Shown: positions 32,501-45,613 of the stretch, piece after piece
Layout: each line of letters begins with the position of its first letter
How positions within the stretch are numbered: position 1 is the stretch's first letter
DNA from: Cryptomeria japonica
Lineage: Eukaryota > Streptophyta > Pinopsida > Cupressales > Cupressaceae
Assembly: GCF_030272615.1 (NCBI RefSeq)
Contig: NC_081411.1
Coordinates: forward strand, 207,856,244-207,920,243
DNA: 64,000 nt
Direction: 5' to 3'
Program-made: the position numbers and the translations under genes
The notes under the pieces: model-generated
What the model was told of the DNA's origin: nothing
Seen by the model: the letters and a program-made list of their open reading frames with translations, nothing else
Database searches by the model: none

Positions 32501-34195
32501 ATAGGATTGGCATGGATATGTTTGTTGAGTGATTGTTATAATAATCACATAGAATGGGTTTGCTTTCGAGAATAGTGGAATGGAATTTCAAAATGTCTTA
32601 AATAATGGGACATGAGTTCTTACATAAATATCGCTCTATGTTACGAATACAATCATTCTGATTATATGTGAGTACAAGTTGTTGAACATTTGATATCAAA
32701 ACCCAGGCTATTCCTGTGAGAGCCAAAGCCAAGAGCATGTGAAAAATGTAATTTTGATTGATGTCATGGGCCATCTCCATTATGCTCTTGATTGTCTCAG
32801 TTAGGAAGGACTTGTAATTTTAAATGTGTTTAGATTCGGGAGCCATTAATTTGTAATGAGTTTAGATAAGTTTATTTCCTATGTGATTAGAATTGTAACC
32901 TGGGTGGTTGTGCTGGAGAGAGCAGAGCTGTGAGCATTTAATCCCCGTTGAATGTGTGAACAAGGGAGAGTTTGTTGCTTGGGAAAGAACATTTCATTGT
33001 TACATTTTATTGCTGAGATGTGAAGCCCTGCAGTCATGTGAAGGAACACCAGCTAACAAAGGGAGAGATAGAATGAGAGAGAAACGTGACCCTTAAAATC
33101 TACTGAATGAGATAGCTTGAACAATCTCTGGACAAGCAAATGAGCGTTCCAATGATGACTTCAAATCTCTCCAAATCTGCACTTCTCCCCTTAACAACTG
33201 ATGTCCCTTTTTGTCAACCCTAGGCGCTTCCCATCATGCCAAGAAGCTGTCCAAATCCTAGGCGTTTGGTCCTCAAACTCCCATGCTCCTCAAAGTGGTA
33301 TGACCAGCCAAGAAGGTACGGCCAGCAGTTGGGGTGAAATAAATGGCAATAAAGACTCACAAATCTGCTGTTCCGTCCTCTTAAAATATGTCAACAATTC
33401 TTCCACAATAGCTGTCCCGTCAACTGAAAATGCTTGTAACAATGAAACTCCTGCATGGTTCTTGTGTAGAATCACCAGAAATCAACCAGGAAAGATTTTT
33501 CACTTCCACAACTGATGTCCTCTGCAAAGGTTTTCATCCTCACAAAGCCGTTGGATGAACAAAGTCCAGTCCAGCTATATTTTGTTATCAAAATCCAACA
33601 TGAGTTGCAAATGAGCTCTCAAAACATATTTAATATCACCTCCAAAAATCCACACCCATCTTTGGTTTTTTTAATTTAATTAAAATTCCCATATGTCTCT
33701 CATCGAGGTGTCCCCCTTTTTCAAACAAATTTAATTTTTCTTTTAAAAGGTCTTCTTATGCCCCCTAGGCACCACTTTATAAAGTCACTTAAATATTTTA
33801 AAATAATGGTAATTTAAATTTTTAGTTTAACTTATAACATAAATGTTACTTAAAATAATTCCCTTGATCGCCAAATATCACCAAATAATTATTAAATGCA
33901 TTAATTGTCCACGCCAAGGGGTAATTGATGCTGAGCGACCAAGTCGGTGCCGAGAAGGTGATTTACTAAAAATTATAATAATGGACTAATTGTCCAAAAC
34001 AACCTTAAAAAGTGTCATAATGCATCTCTTACCGAACTGAGCTCAAAGAAAAACCTATAAATACCAAATAAACTGGACTGCAAGGTCTCCAAGTTTTAAG
34101 GAGTTCCCTAACCCAACCATATTAGCCTATGGGAGTCCACTAAATAGGCTAATGGTCACCAAGCTCTCAATGCTTAGGAAGGGGACATTAATTCA
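29572..34195. other. Non-coding, with orphan open frames and a GC-rich patch
   Basis: A GC-rich patch at about 29650-29935 contains complementary GGGGACGG and CCGTCCCC phrases, possibly a decayed transposon terminus. Orphan + strand frames at 30676-30891 and 31387-31581 (the latter coiled-coil-like, HKEIEEQKLWFQEQLAQQ) could be gag or exon remnants, and neither can be joined to neighbours. A TATA-like TATAAATA lies at 34056. No gene is called. Confidence 0.4.
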
Positions 34196-34213
34196 ATGCA
34201 ATCATCTTTAAAA

Positions 34214-34602
34214 AAAGACAACTCTTTCAAATTCTGTATTTTGTTACAAATCCATAATATTAAATAAAATATTTTAATGCGCAAAAAATGTTGTCAAAAG
34301 TAAGTTTCCGAAGGGAAGATTGTTTCTTATATATTTGGCACTGTTTTTTTAAATTCTCTTTATACTTTCAGCATGTGAATATATTTATTCTTTTGTGAGA
34401 TATCTTTTTAATTTTATCCTTGTGGCTAGATAAGGTCACTCATATTTCTCAATGCAAATCTCAAGAAAAAGATTGCTCTTTCAAATTCAGTGTTTTGTTG
34501 CAAATCCATAATAAAAATCAAAATTTTTAATGTGCAAGAGAAAATGTTGAAAATAAGTTCCTTAAGGGAAGATAATTTCTTAGAAACTCATTTGGCACTC
34601 AT
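34214..34602. repeat. ~255-bp tandem duplication
   Basis: CTCTTTCAAATTC starts at 34222 and 34476, CAAATCCATAATA recurs in both copies, and TTTGGCACT occurs at about 34334 and 34591. Offset is 254-257. Copies are diverged and AT-rich, not coding. Confidence 0.7.
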
Positions 34603-35165
34603 TTTTTACTTGGTAAATGAAAAAACAAGGCCATGCCAACTTCTAACTTTATAGAGTGTTTCTATATTTATGTATGAAACTAAATTCTATTAACTGGGCA
34701 CGTTATAACTGGCATGCCTATAATATTAGTGGGAGATTTCAATATGTGACTTCCATAGGTTTAGCGTGAAAGCCTTTTGGGTACTGCAATGAACATGGGA
34801 AAAATGTAGGAGAGTAAAATCACATCATTTTTTTAGTTACATACCCACATAAATTTTATTCTTGAAAGGTTTCTTGGTTAGAAAAGGAATCCTCTGTTTT
34901 CACTCCTGGTATGCTGCTTTTTAACTGTGGATGTGTACCAATTCCCCTGGTAATAGTGATTAATATTTAAATCAATGTAAAACAGTACACAACAGGTCTA
35001 TTTTCTGAATCGTGAAGCTGATGGGCTTGAAGCCAGAAATAAGAAGATGCTTTCTTCAGTAACATTTGAGTTATGCTCTTGGTTTATGGTGTTTAATTTT
35101 GTTCTTGTGTTGTAGGAAGCTGTGGCATGTAATGTTTCCAAATAGGTCAGTCAAAAATAACTTAT

Positions 35166-35735
35166 GATATTATAGTCTCTGAGGCTTTGGAGGTATACTG
35201 AAAGTGTTTTGCTTTTTGTGGGTGCATTTATGGTATCCTATTTATCATCAATATGGTGACATTTGAAACAAATACAACTTATATTATTATAGTTTATGTG
35301 GCTTTGGATGTATACTGAAATTGTTTCTGCTTTTTGTAGGTGTGTACTGTTTACGGTTCTTTATTTATTATCAATATGGTGACATTTGGGGAATCAAATG
35401 TTTTATCCATTCCTTTACCCTGAGACAACAAATGTGTTCGGAATTTGAATTGTCAGGTATAGCTATAGTTTATGTGGCTTTGGATTACTGAAATTGTTTC
35501 TGCTTTTTGTAAGTGTGTCTATGGTATAGCTATATTATTATTATTATTATAGGTATAGCTATATTATTATAGTTTATGTGGCTTTGGATGTTTACTGAAA
35601 TTGTTTCTGCTTTTTGTAGGTGTGTTTATGGTTCTTTATATATTATCAATATGGTGACATTTGGGGAATCAAATGCTTTATCCATTCCTTTACCCTGAGA
35701 CAACAAATGTGTTCGGAATTTGAATTGTCAGGTAT
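35166..35735. repeat. Four-copy local duplication
   Basis: The phrase TTATGTGGCTTTGGATG...CTGAAATTGTTTCTGCTTTTTGTAGGTGTG begins copies at about 35166 (diverged), 35281, 35467 (short) and 35561. Copies at 35281-35460 and 35561-35735 are near-identical for about 175 bases, including CCCTGAGACAACAAATGTG. TTTTTGTAGG looks like a splice acceptor and CAGGTATAG like a donor, so duplicated intron/exon borders are possible. I cannot identify a protein. Confidence 0.75.
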
Positions 35736-36115
35736 AGCTATGCATGCATGTTCTTTGTCTTTTAATAATGGATTAATTAATCTAATTAATCAATTGGAAT
35801 TGATTTTCCTATATTTACCTTCATTAAGGAACGCTAATCTTCTGTGTTGCAAGACAGAACAATATGTCTGCTATCAGATTGCTTGTTGCATTGAAAATTA
35901 ACTGGTTTTATTTGATTTTTCATTATTTGGTATTAAGACAGCTTGAATTTTTTCCATTTCTTAAGTTATTGAATACAATCAGTAATCCTCGTAGTTTCAA
36001 ATCAGCAGTGTCCTGCAGAATACACCAATATTCTGAATTTGCATGTTTAGCGTATCTCATAGTGTTAATATTTCAGCATCATGCAGATAAACATTGGACT
36101 CTCCAAAGGGTATGA

Positions 36116-39092
36116 TCGAGTGGTCCTTGGCAAGCTGTTAGCAACATAAGATCCTTCTAAATACAGAAACTAGTGTCCTCCACTGCCATCTTGCATCTTA
36201 AGTTCTATGATTCTTGAAGTTTCATTCACTTCTGGCACAAAGTGGCTGCCAATCACCTGGGAGAGTGGTATGTCCCTAATAACTCATTTTCCTCTTCATA
36301 ATCTGGATGATTTGGATGTCTTGTATACTACTCCTCTAAACTATGTGGTAGTCATCTAATTATATTAATGACTGCTAAAAAAATGTAATGCATGGCCTGT
36401 TTACTTATTGAAGATTGCATCTTGGTATATTGCTAAGGTGAGGTGTCGTGGTGGTAAATTATGGTACTCCACTGACACTTTTGTTGGCTTTTTCATTTGA
36501 TTCTTAACGTATTTGACTAAAACTGGGATACTATAGGCCACTGTGACACAACAGAAAGTTCGAGATGAAAACGTTAAACGTCAAACACAATAGAAATCTG
36601 ATTTGATGAGCCTGTTGGAAATGGTTCAATACATACATCTATATGCTTTTGCTAATCTTTAAATGTGTATAAACATGTTAATAGTGTAATGCAAATATTT
36701 TTTTTATTGCACATCTTCAGCAGCGACATACATGATAGTAACTGATTTGCAGCAATCCAAACTAGGATCTGGATAACCATGTGATTACCGAAGTTAAAAT
36801 TGCACTTGGTAAGGAGCTACTGAGCACGATCCAAGCTACTCTAGTTAATGAGTGATATTCTGAATTTTCTGGTCTATTATTGTTACCCACATAAAGCAAA
36901 ATGAAAAAAGAAAATTTCCCCTTTTGTTTGGCATTCCCTTTCACTACCCAATGGTGTATATTAACATGATCCATTTCATTCCCTGTTGCCATCGACAGCT
37001 TACTATTGATACTATTAGAATACTATTAGATTATTTATCTTATAATGGTCATTTAAGTCATTTAATGTATCTAGTCAGTTAGATAGTTTAGATAGTCTAG
37101 GATATTTTAATCAAATCACATCCATACACTAACTCCCATGCACGATCTTATTCATTGATCTTCCTTTAATCTTGGAGCCTCCACTTATCTAACTTCTATT
37201 GCCACTAGTTGTCACCTCCTCCTTGCTTGAGAGATCTCAATTATTCTTAGCCTTTGATCTCTTAAGTTGATCCCAATCCTCCATCAAAAATCTATAAATA
37301 TCACCCACAGTAGGCCATTTCATTTGAAACAATCTCGAAAGCAATGCTATATTGCTAAAATTGTTAGCACACATTAAAACATCTTTGGGCAAAACCACAT
37401 GTATAACTAAGGAGTCTTAACATAGATTACATTGCCATATTTTTTTTTAAATGAATTTCTTAATGCTCAACTATAGTGTTTGTAGCTAATTGTGTTGATC
37501 GATTTAGTTGTTTTAGATTATTTATCTTAGGCACATATTCATATCACATTTCTAGCACATCCGATGGGACCCATGTCCCTAGTTTAGTAGTCAAGAATTG
37601 GCTATTTGTAGTCTTCTATTGTCACACATTCTATTTCAGTGTTTCCATCTTAGATCAGCGGGAGCATTTTGTTCTTCGGTTGATGCATTTGTGTTTCAAC
37701 AGTTGTGCATGAGACTAGCTTGATGCCACTTTTCTCTATCTAAAATTACATTTCTATCATTTTATGACTTTTATGCTCGGTTTCCTGACAAGGATTAAAT
37801 TTACGGGGGGTGATGCTTTATCCATTTGGTCATTTTTATCAAATTTCAGTCAAGTTATCATCTATTTACTAATCTAATCATGTTTTTTGTGCAGACTGAA
37901 AATTTCGGCAGAACCATAATTAGTCGGCGGTGTTCTATTCTTTGACGAGTGTTTATGTTTGAGCTTTGATGATTCTGTAGATAGATGAATCCGTTTTGTG
38001 TTTCGACGGTGGTGTTGAAATATTTATTTGCAAAATTTCTATATTTTCTTGAGGATTAAATTCAAACTTTAAGTAGTTGGTACTGTTTTCCATTGGTATT
38101 TTATTGCACTAATCAAATAATTTGGCTTTTCTTGTGATCAATCTAATGATGGTTTTGTTGCTTCATATGTCAGTCCAAGACCAAACTCAAACAACTACGA
38201 ACAATATCTTATTGCAGCCCCATGGTTAAAGACTTTTCTTTTACACTATATTTAGGCACCAAATTAAAGTAGGGGTGAAATAACTTGTATCCCATCAAAA
38301 GCCTTGAGTTGATCTAAGTCTTGTTAGTTAAACATGAGCATTAGTAATGTGTATGCTCTCTCCCCGTGCTTTGAGCGATCTTGGAGATTAAAAGTGCTTG
38401 GTGACTATTTTTTTATAAGAGGCATTCTTGGGGATTTCATACTCACAAGGGACAATCTCAACCACATGTTTTGATGGGGTATAGAAAGGGGGAAGAGCAA
38501 AATTTGTACTTCAAGAAGTGCCCATTGTTGTATTTGGTTGAGCTCCAAGACCCTCAGTTCTTGAGACTAGCAGAGACCCTTCTAGCTTAAGCATTTGTAC
38601 ATGGACTCTCTCTTCATAAACTTGTACCTTAAAGTATGTAGTGTATATTAAGGAATCCCTAGACGCCTTGTTTTATCCTAGTTTAAGACTATCAATTGTT
38701 TTTCCTTGTGGATCGCTACAGGGTGGGGGTGCTCTCATGTACCTTCGTGCCTTGAGATAGAGTTAACTTTGGGCAAGGTGTGAGCCTCCAAGGTAAGGGG
38801 TTTAAGTTGGTACATGACCTTGCATTCCCTATCTATCCAATTGCATAGTAGATGGTACTGATATTCACCTAGGTTCCAAAACTTCACGCATAAACCTGAG
38901 AATAAGGAAATTATAATAAACAAAGTGAGAACTAAAGAAATATATTATTGTTGAACAACTCATAAAGTGAGGTGCAAAACTTACCCCTAACTTTGACTTG
39001 TCAATTGAGAGATATTGTGAGACAAAAAAACATTGAACCATCTTTTGAGAACCCATGGGATATTCTTTACTCATAAGACCTGGTCCTTGATA
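36116..39092. other. Non-coding, possible old LTR around 37 kb
   Basis: There is a TATA-like TATAAATA at 37293-37300, preceded by repeated ATACTATTAGA phrases (about 37010-37035), and a polypurine-like TTTACGGGGGGTGA at about 37800. These hint at a decayed LTR element, but no ends or TSD could be paired. No gene is supported. Confidence 0.35.
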
Positions 39093-39097
39093 GTAGT

Positions 39098-40326
39098 TGT
39101 AGAAGAGGGGATTTGCTACCCTCGAAATGATGAAACCTCAAGTAGCAAGCCTTCATTCGCTACCTCATTAAATTGGTTCTCTGGTGAGCCAAGAAGATAC
39201 AAACAACTAACTGTTCGAATTACTGGATAAAAGAAGCACATATAATAATAGAACTATATTAACCACCAAATCTGAAATACCAGGTCACAAAGACCATTTG
39301 GTGATCTCTGCTTGCTCTTTGTTCGTGTTCGAGGATGCATGTATGGGTCGTTGACAACAGTACGATACGCTGGTGTCATGTATGGACAAATTACAGAGTC
39401 TCACACAAAGAATACAAAATAACTGGACTTTGGGATTCTTATATTCTTTACAGTATGATAGTAAATGAAATAACAAAACTAACAAGGAATGAAAGAAAAG
39501 AAGCTTAAAGAAAAGAATCTCACAACAATCCCACACTTGAAGCCTCCAGCTAGCTCACAAACCTCCTTTGATAACTTGCACACAAGGCAAATGGAGAAGA
39601 AATGTTGGGGCTATGTTTTAGAGGTATGCGACAGTCAGACCCCCACATTGGTGTTTCCTCCTTTATGGATAGGCAAGATAATAGATAATAGATAAAGAAG
39701 CTGGTATGGGATAACATAAGATAAACAAGACAAATCATATGCTATTTGAGATATAATGTTATAATGAAAATAAAGAGGAAGAGACTCCCCTTCAACGCCA
39801 AGAGAACGAGAGCCCATGGGAGCGAAGGTGAGCACCAAGAGTCCTCCAACACATAGCTGCAATGATGGTGACAAGATGAATGAAGTGCAACAATGGTAGA
39901 ATGCAAGATCAATGATCAAGAAGCTGCAGGTTGTGTAGAAAGCTCAAAGAGTGCACAAGAGGTTTTAATGAGTTGCTAGAGTGTTAAAATGAAGCTAGAG
40001 AGGGAAGATATGCATGTTAGGAGTGAAAATGATGTCGGTAGCCCCAGGAAGATGCGTTACAAACTTTGTTAGTCATAGGTGTAATGCTCAAATGGCCACC
40101 TGCAGACTATAGATTCATGCAACACTAGTGTGATGCATGGACATCTCCGTGGTGCGTTGGTGTGCACGAGTTATATGGTCAACAAGGTTGGAGTAAAGAT
40201 CAAGATAGTGGGTGACGAGGCAAGCCATGTAGACAAAGGGACAAAAAGGTGAAGATCTTGAATCAACGTAAAGCGAAGGTGCTTATGTAGTGTGGAATTG
40301 CACGAGGTGCAATTTATGACATTACA
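39098..40326 (-). repeat. Element G 3' LTR
   Basis: On the + strand it runs from TGTAGAAGAGGGGATTT to TTATGACATTACA. It aligns with 45614-46729 in order, with substitutions throughout and one block of roughly 115-130 bases present only here. Confidence 0.88.
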
Positions 40327-40584
40327 TTTTGCCACCACTTTAGCGAGTATATCATTATCATGAGATGCAAATCTAAAGTAAAGATAAAAATTTAAAACAA
40401 TTTTATCGAGATGCGAAGGGGAAGCAGAATCTTCTAACTGTGTGAAGCTGCCCCCAGGGAAGAAACATGAACATTTGTGAGATACTGCTAAGTTGTCTCA
40501 TAAAAAACATGTTAGCTATAGACAAACATGTTAGATGAAAAAGCGAAAATCATATGATTAGACACTTAGATAACAAGATAGTGA

Positions 40585-40865
40585 TTATTGAGATAAAAAG
40601 ATTTTGCTAGTATGGGTAGCAAGTTGTGTTACGCTAGATAGCCGTACAATAGGGTGACAATCACTTAGATAAGAAAAAGAAAAAGATTTCACCGGTATGG
40701 GTAGCAAGTTGTGTTATGCTAGATAGCCATATGATAGGGTGACTGTAGATTGATTTGATAGACAGTGGATTGGCCCCCACAAAGGCGATAAAATTATAAG
40801 ATCAAGTGGATTAGCCCCTACAAAGGCAAAAAATAATAAAATTAAGTGGATTGGCCCCCACAAAG
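40585..40865. repeat. Short tandem repeats near G's 3' end
   Basis: An 85-base unit containing TATGGGTAGCAAGTTGTGTTA occurs at 40611 and 40696. Then a roughly 40-base unit, GTGGATTGGCCCCCACAAAGG, occurs at 40765, 40806 and 40846. A third pair, GTTTCCAAGCACC..., repeats at 41361 and 41433. All lie between the Pro-rich frames and the 3' LTR. Confidence 0.75.
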
Positions 40866-41549
40866 GAAACAAATAATAAGGTTATTAGGTATATAACTGC
40901 TAAGATATATAAGATGCAAATGTAGATTATGCAAAAATTAGAGATATAATAGTCTCCCTTTAGAATTGTATGCATGAAATGCATGCCATTCTAAGGAGAA
41001 GAGATGTTGTGTCACTTCAACATAGTGAGATGTTTTTGTGGAATGCCACCTTACAACAAATGACGCATAAGACCCACAACATTGATAAAAATAGGGGGAT
41101 CCAATAATTCAACATCAGAAGAACACAACAGTAAAAGTAAATAATGTGTATGGCTGCATAAGAGTTACTCATCATGGCCCCGAAGTGTACGGATCTGAAG
41201 AAGACACATAAAAACAAAGATAAAATAAATATTCAAGTGAACATGGAAGAGAGCCTAAAGACTCCTAATGCTTTGCATTGTCCTCAAATGTCAAATATCA
41301 AGATACAACAAATTGAAGGGTGATTAACAAATGGAATAAAGTTACAACAAAGTATCCCTTGTTTCCAAGCACCTACAAAGTGACTTGGGTCCTTTAGAGG
41401 AGCACAAACATATAAAGACAGTCACCACCCCGTGTTTCCAAGCACCAACAAAGTAACTTGGATCCTTTAGAGGGGCACATATTCGCAAGCATGAGGGAAC
41501 ACACATAGGCACACTCTAATCTATAAGATAAAGAAAACGAGATATTGTC

Positions 41550-43209
41550 CTAGTAGTCATCCACCAATAGGTCTTCATCCTCCCAATCTTGATCATATGG
41601 GGAGGGAGATTGAGAATGTAGAGGGATGACCGCGAGGGTAGCACCGAGCGCAACACCAACAACAAGAGCCAAGGACGATGCAACTTCCACATTCTCGTCT
41701 AGAAGCTTGTGAGAGGAAAGTGTCAACGATCGTGGATAGCGTTGGGATATCATCTAAAGAGTCAAACAAATACCCCTTAACAGAAGACGCACACGACTTG
41801 GCTTGAGGCGACAAAACAAGAGTCGGGTTGTTGACTTCTGGAAGAGGGGCACATAAAAACTCTGGAGAAGGTGGACCCTTCTCAACAAAACAGATAGATG
41901 CAGATAACGAAACATGCATTGAAACAAACAGAGAAACAAAAATAGAGGTTGTTGGAGCTTACTACTGATGATGAAGCTTAGGCACACGACCTTGCTCAAA
42001 CTTTCACTTAGGTTTCTGTTAAGGTGACATACTTCGATCTACTGTGGCAGGCTCGGGTACCCTGGGAAAGTTGTGATGCAAAAGACGATGTGAAGCAGGA
42101 AAAGCAGACAAGGACACGCTGGACAACACCTGTGTATGTAGCATGTTGACAGGTTGGGAGAACAAAGGAACATCAAGCAGGTTGGTGATAAGGGGTGGCT
42201 CCAAGAAGGGAGCGATAAAGACCTGTACCCTTTTTGGGCAAGGTTCATTGATAGTCCCTAGAGCAACTGGCAATAACAGAAAAGACGAAGCATATACAAA
42301 GAGATCAAGAGCAACATGTGTAGGAGTAGGCACAAAAACAATAGAGGTAGAGGCGAACACCGACGATTCACTCACAACCTTTAGAGCGACCTCATGCTCT
42401 CGGACCATCATCCACTGATGACACTTACCCTCACGCACAAGCTAGTTTTGACGTATATGGGGACCAAGTACGAAAGCCTGAAAATACTTAGCGACATTGT
42501 GGTCCATGGGAGAGGCCTCCAGAGTAGTTGTTGATAAAGGAGAAGGCCCAACCAATGGAGTATAAGGTGCTATTGAAACAGGTCTTGTAGACATATTCAT
42601 GGGTGCCCTTCCTCATTTTGCTTGAGTAGGCGGAGGCACAAGAGGTGCCCTCAGAGGCTGTGATGTAGGAGCCAAAGGCGACAAGCGAGCTCGAGGTGAA
42701 CACTTACCCTTATTGTACTGGGTAGGACGATGGATATCAGCCATGATCAAAAGCTCAAAGGGAGGGTAGACTATGGACTTGGACAACGCGAGTGTCTTTC
42801 CTTTGCCTGTACTATATGCAGTCGCAAGAGCAAAAGACACAGTTAGAGGCTATGTAGTCCTAGGCGAGGTAGGAGGTCTACCTTGAGGAGTTGGTCCATT
42901 CTTAGGCCACAACAAAGAAGGGGCAGGAGATACAACCCACTGCAACATAGGAGCGAACAAGGAAGGAATCGAAATTGATGCAAGGGGAGATAAAGAAATC
43001 GTAGGTTGGACTGATGTAGAGGACAACTCCCTCGTTTTATACTTATGATAAGCTTTATACAATAGATCTGTGCAGGGAAGCATAGGCCCAATTGGAGTAG
43101 GCCAGAAGTGATCCAATGAAAAGCCTCCACGGGCAATTAGTGGCTGAAATCTAGTGACTTGGACAACATGTTTCGTGCCTTCATGAGGGAATTTTAAACA
43201 CTTATGCAC
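41550..43209 (-). pseudogene. Element G proline/serine-rich tail region
   Basis: Overlapping minus-strand frames (43209-42850, 42840-42613, 42438-42019, 41919-41593) follow the protease-like domain through frameshifts. The best preserved starts HKCLKFPHEG, as in element H, and becomes rich in Pro, Ser and Leu. The same order is seen in H at 58260-57087, so this was one coding module in a common ancestor. I do not recognise a catalytic domain. It occupies the place where reverse transcriptase is expected. Confidence 0.6.
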
Positions 43210-43535
43210 AATCGAGGAACTACTTCCATGGTGATTTGGTAGGGGATACCTAACTTAACTCGTAGCAAGTTGGATTCAAGAATACCAACAAAAGTAGTCA
43301 AAACCACCTTGGCTCCCACGAGGATCGTCAAAGTGGTGTTGCTCAAAGGAGGAACAAAGAGCTCGTTGTGTGTGCGAACAAAGGCACGACACTCGTTATA
43401 ACTCGTCCTATGCAAGCTATTGATGAATAAAGCCTCATCTTTGATGACATCGACACGATATGTGGGATCTATAATCACACCTATGATAGTGTGATTGCTT
43501 ATCTTAGTCGGGATGTACACTGGGGTGGGCTTCAC
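43194..43535 (-). pseudogene. Element G retropepsin-like domain with altered active site
   Basis: A 113-codon segment has the layout of a gypsy retropepsin: a beta-rich start, an active-site loop, and a C-terminal LGIP followed by HKCLKF. The loop reads IIDPTYRVDVI where Asp-Thr/Ser-Gly is expected, so the aspartate is kept but the glycine is replaced. The homologous loop in H is VLVDQSCRVNVI. Whether this is decay or a family trait is open, but both copies lack the glycine. Confidence 0.6.
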
Positions 43536-44183
43536 ACTGTAAGGAGCATCTAGAGGTGTAAAAGATATGTGAATGTTTTTTTGTCCTCTGGCTAGGGGTT
43601 GGGATTAGATTGATAGTGACAATGTTAACAAATGGGCCACCACTTGGCTTAGGGTTTGATGATGTAGAGATGAAGTTTGATGAATGAGACGGGAAAGGGT
43701 TGTTGTAGATTTTGAGTTCATTGTTGGTTTTATCAAAAAATTTGTTAGATTTCTATTTACGTGTACCGACCTAGATAGCACCGTTGTCTATATGATATTG
43801 GACTTAATGTCTAAGATGAATACAACACTCGATATCATGTCAAGGCACACAATGATATTGATAGAGTTTGGAATCATCATACCGTTGAGGGTATGGTCTG
43901 TTGTCAAGCAACAATTTGATCTAAGGGCGGGTCATAAGATTGTCTTTCAATAATTTTTGCATTATTGCTTAAATAGGAATCAGATAACTTCGTAGAGACT
44001 TGGTTGTAATAACATTCGCTGCAACCTTATTTTTTTAGACCCTCTCGTGGAAGACACCTCCAAATGTGTCGATACAAGAGCTTAAAGAAGATTCCCCAAA
44101 TTGAGTCATCATGTGTTGATTGTTAGTGAGTGCAAAACATAGATTGATAATGTTTGAATAACGATTAAGAGCCAATTTCTCTC

Positions 44184-45406
44184 TTAATGCGGGTTGTAGA
44201 TTTTTGATGAACATTCTTTGTAAATCACTATTTGGTAGGGCAAAAGTGATCTTCGTAAAGATTGATTGGTAGCGGGAAGAAACTCTGTAATCCTCTCATA
44301 GGGCTTTTGCTTGCAATGAATAAGGTCTGCTATAGTAAACTTGCTTCTAATTTCGCTTGAAGTTGCATACAAAAGGCATCAATAAGTTGATCGAATGACT
44401 TGATAGAGTAATTAGGCAATGAACTATACCATTCTAGCGTGGTTTCCTTAAGGGACTAAGAGAATAACTTTAGTAGCACAAAGTCTAAGTTGTGATAGTC
44501 CCTACAAATAGTCATGAAAGAATTGATATGAACATTAGGATCTCCTGCATTAGATCCATCAACTTTTAATAATCTACCCCTTGAGGGGTGATTGTGTTCA
44601 AGATGCTTAGATCTAGAGGACTACGACAATAATAAGTAGGCATAGAGCACTGATTAGTAGCAGATGTGAGAGTAGTAAGTTGCTACTATAACTGTCCCAT
44701 ATTCTGCAAAATTGTATTCAACACTAGATTGTTAAGCGAGGGTGGTGGAGCCAAAGCAGTAGAGCAATGAGGGTTGGTACCACCTCCAAAAGCACCGCTA
44801 GTACGACCTCCAAAGTGTGTGCACTGACACCAATAGAGGCGCCACTGGTCATGGAAGTGGTAGCCATACCTATATACCGTAAAGGTATTTGTGAAACATT
44901 AATGCCAATTATAACACTATGAGCATTCAGATCTATAGTAGGCCCAATATCAACCATGTGGATCGATTCCCCGAGGATATTGACACTAATTTGCAGGCCA
45001 ATAGCACTAGATTGGTCATCCTAGGTAGGCATCTTAGCAAGTGGTATGCGACTTTTGCTGATCATAGATATAGCTCTCAACGCCTCTAGGCTATTCTTGT
45101 TTGAGATAAGCATATCTCTCAGATTATGAATAACAGAGACAACATGGAGGAGAAAGTTTTCTTGTTCAAGGAAACCCTCAGATCTCTTAGATTCTCCTCG
45201 AAGGAGTGTACCTGGTCGAACAAAACCTCAAGACTAGATTTATGATCGATGGTAGATGGATAGCTCGAGGGGCTATTCGTCAAAGTATTATTTCGAGAAT
45301 TATTCTTTGAACTATTTGTAGAATAACCCCCTATGATAATACCCTTAAGGGGAAGAGAGGCAAAGGGATCACTTGGATTTGCCATCCTTGCAAACATCGA
45401 ACCCAT
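44184..45406 (-). pseudogene. Element G gag
   Basis: The frame opens at 45406 (MGSMFARMANPSDPFASLPL) and stops at 45119. It continues with breaks through 44957-44724 to the capsid-like core at about 44590-44184, recognised by close correspondence with H's intact core at 59770-59402 (for example the IADLIHCKQKP end against IVDLVHCK). A zinc-knuckle-like stretch at about 43850-43890 corresponds to H's C-H-H-C motif but is mutated. Confidence 0.65.
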
Positions 45407-45613
45407 TTAGGTAGGACTATAATAGTTCAGGAGAATACTTGATCTAGAAGTACCCCTTACAACTACCCTAGAGGCAATTTGGGTCGTAAAGCTCATTGAC
45501 AAGCCTTACAACACTTCAAAAACCCTCGAAGGTGTGAAGAAGGAACTTGACACAAATGCTTAAATATTTTAAACTTAACGTACAAGACAAGATTCATGTC
45601 GGGTTCGCCTAAA

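Noticed and set aside
36983-37950. A full LTR around the TATA-like site at 37293
   Set aside because: No TG...CA ends with a matching TSD could be found.
42143-42418. + strand frames within element G and H coding regions
   Set aside because: They are shadows of the minus-strand polyprotein.
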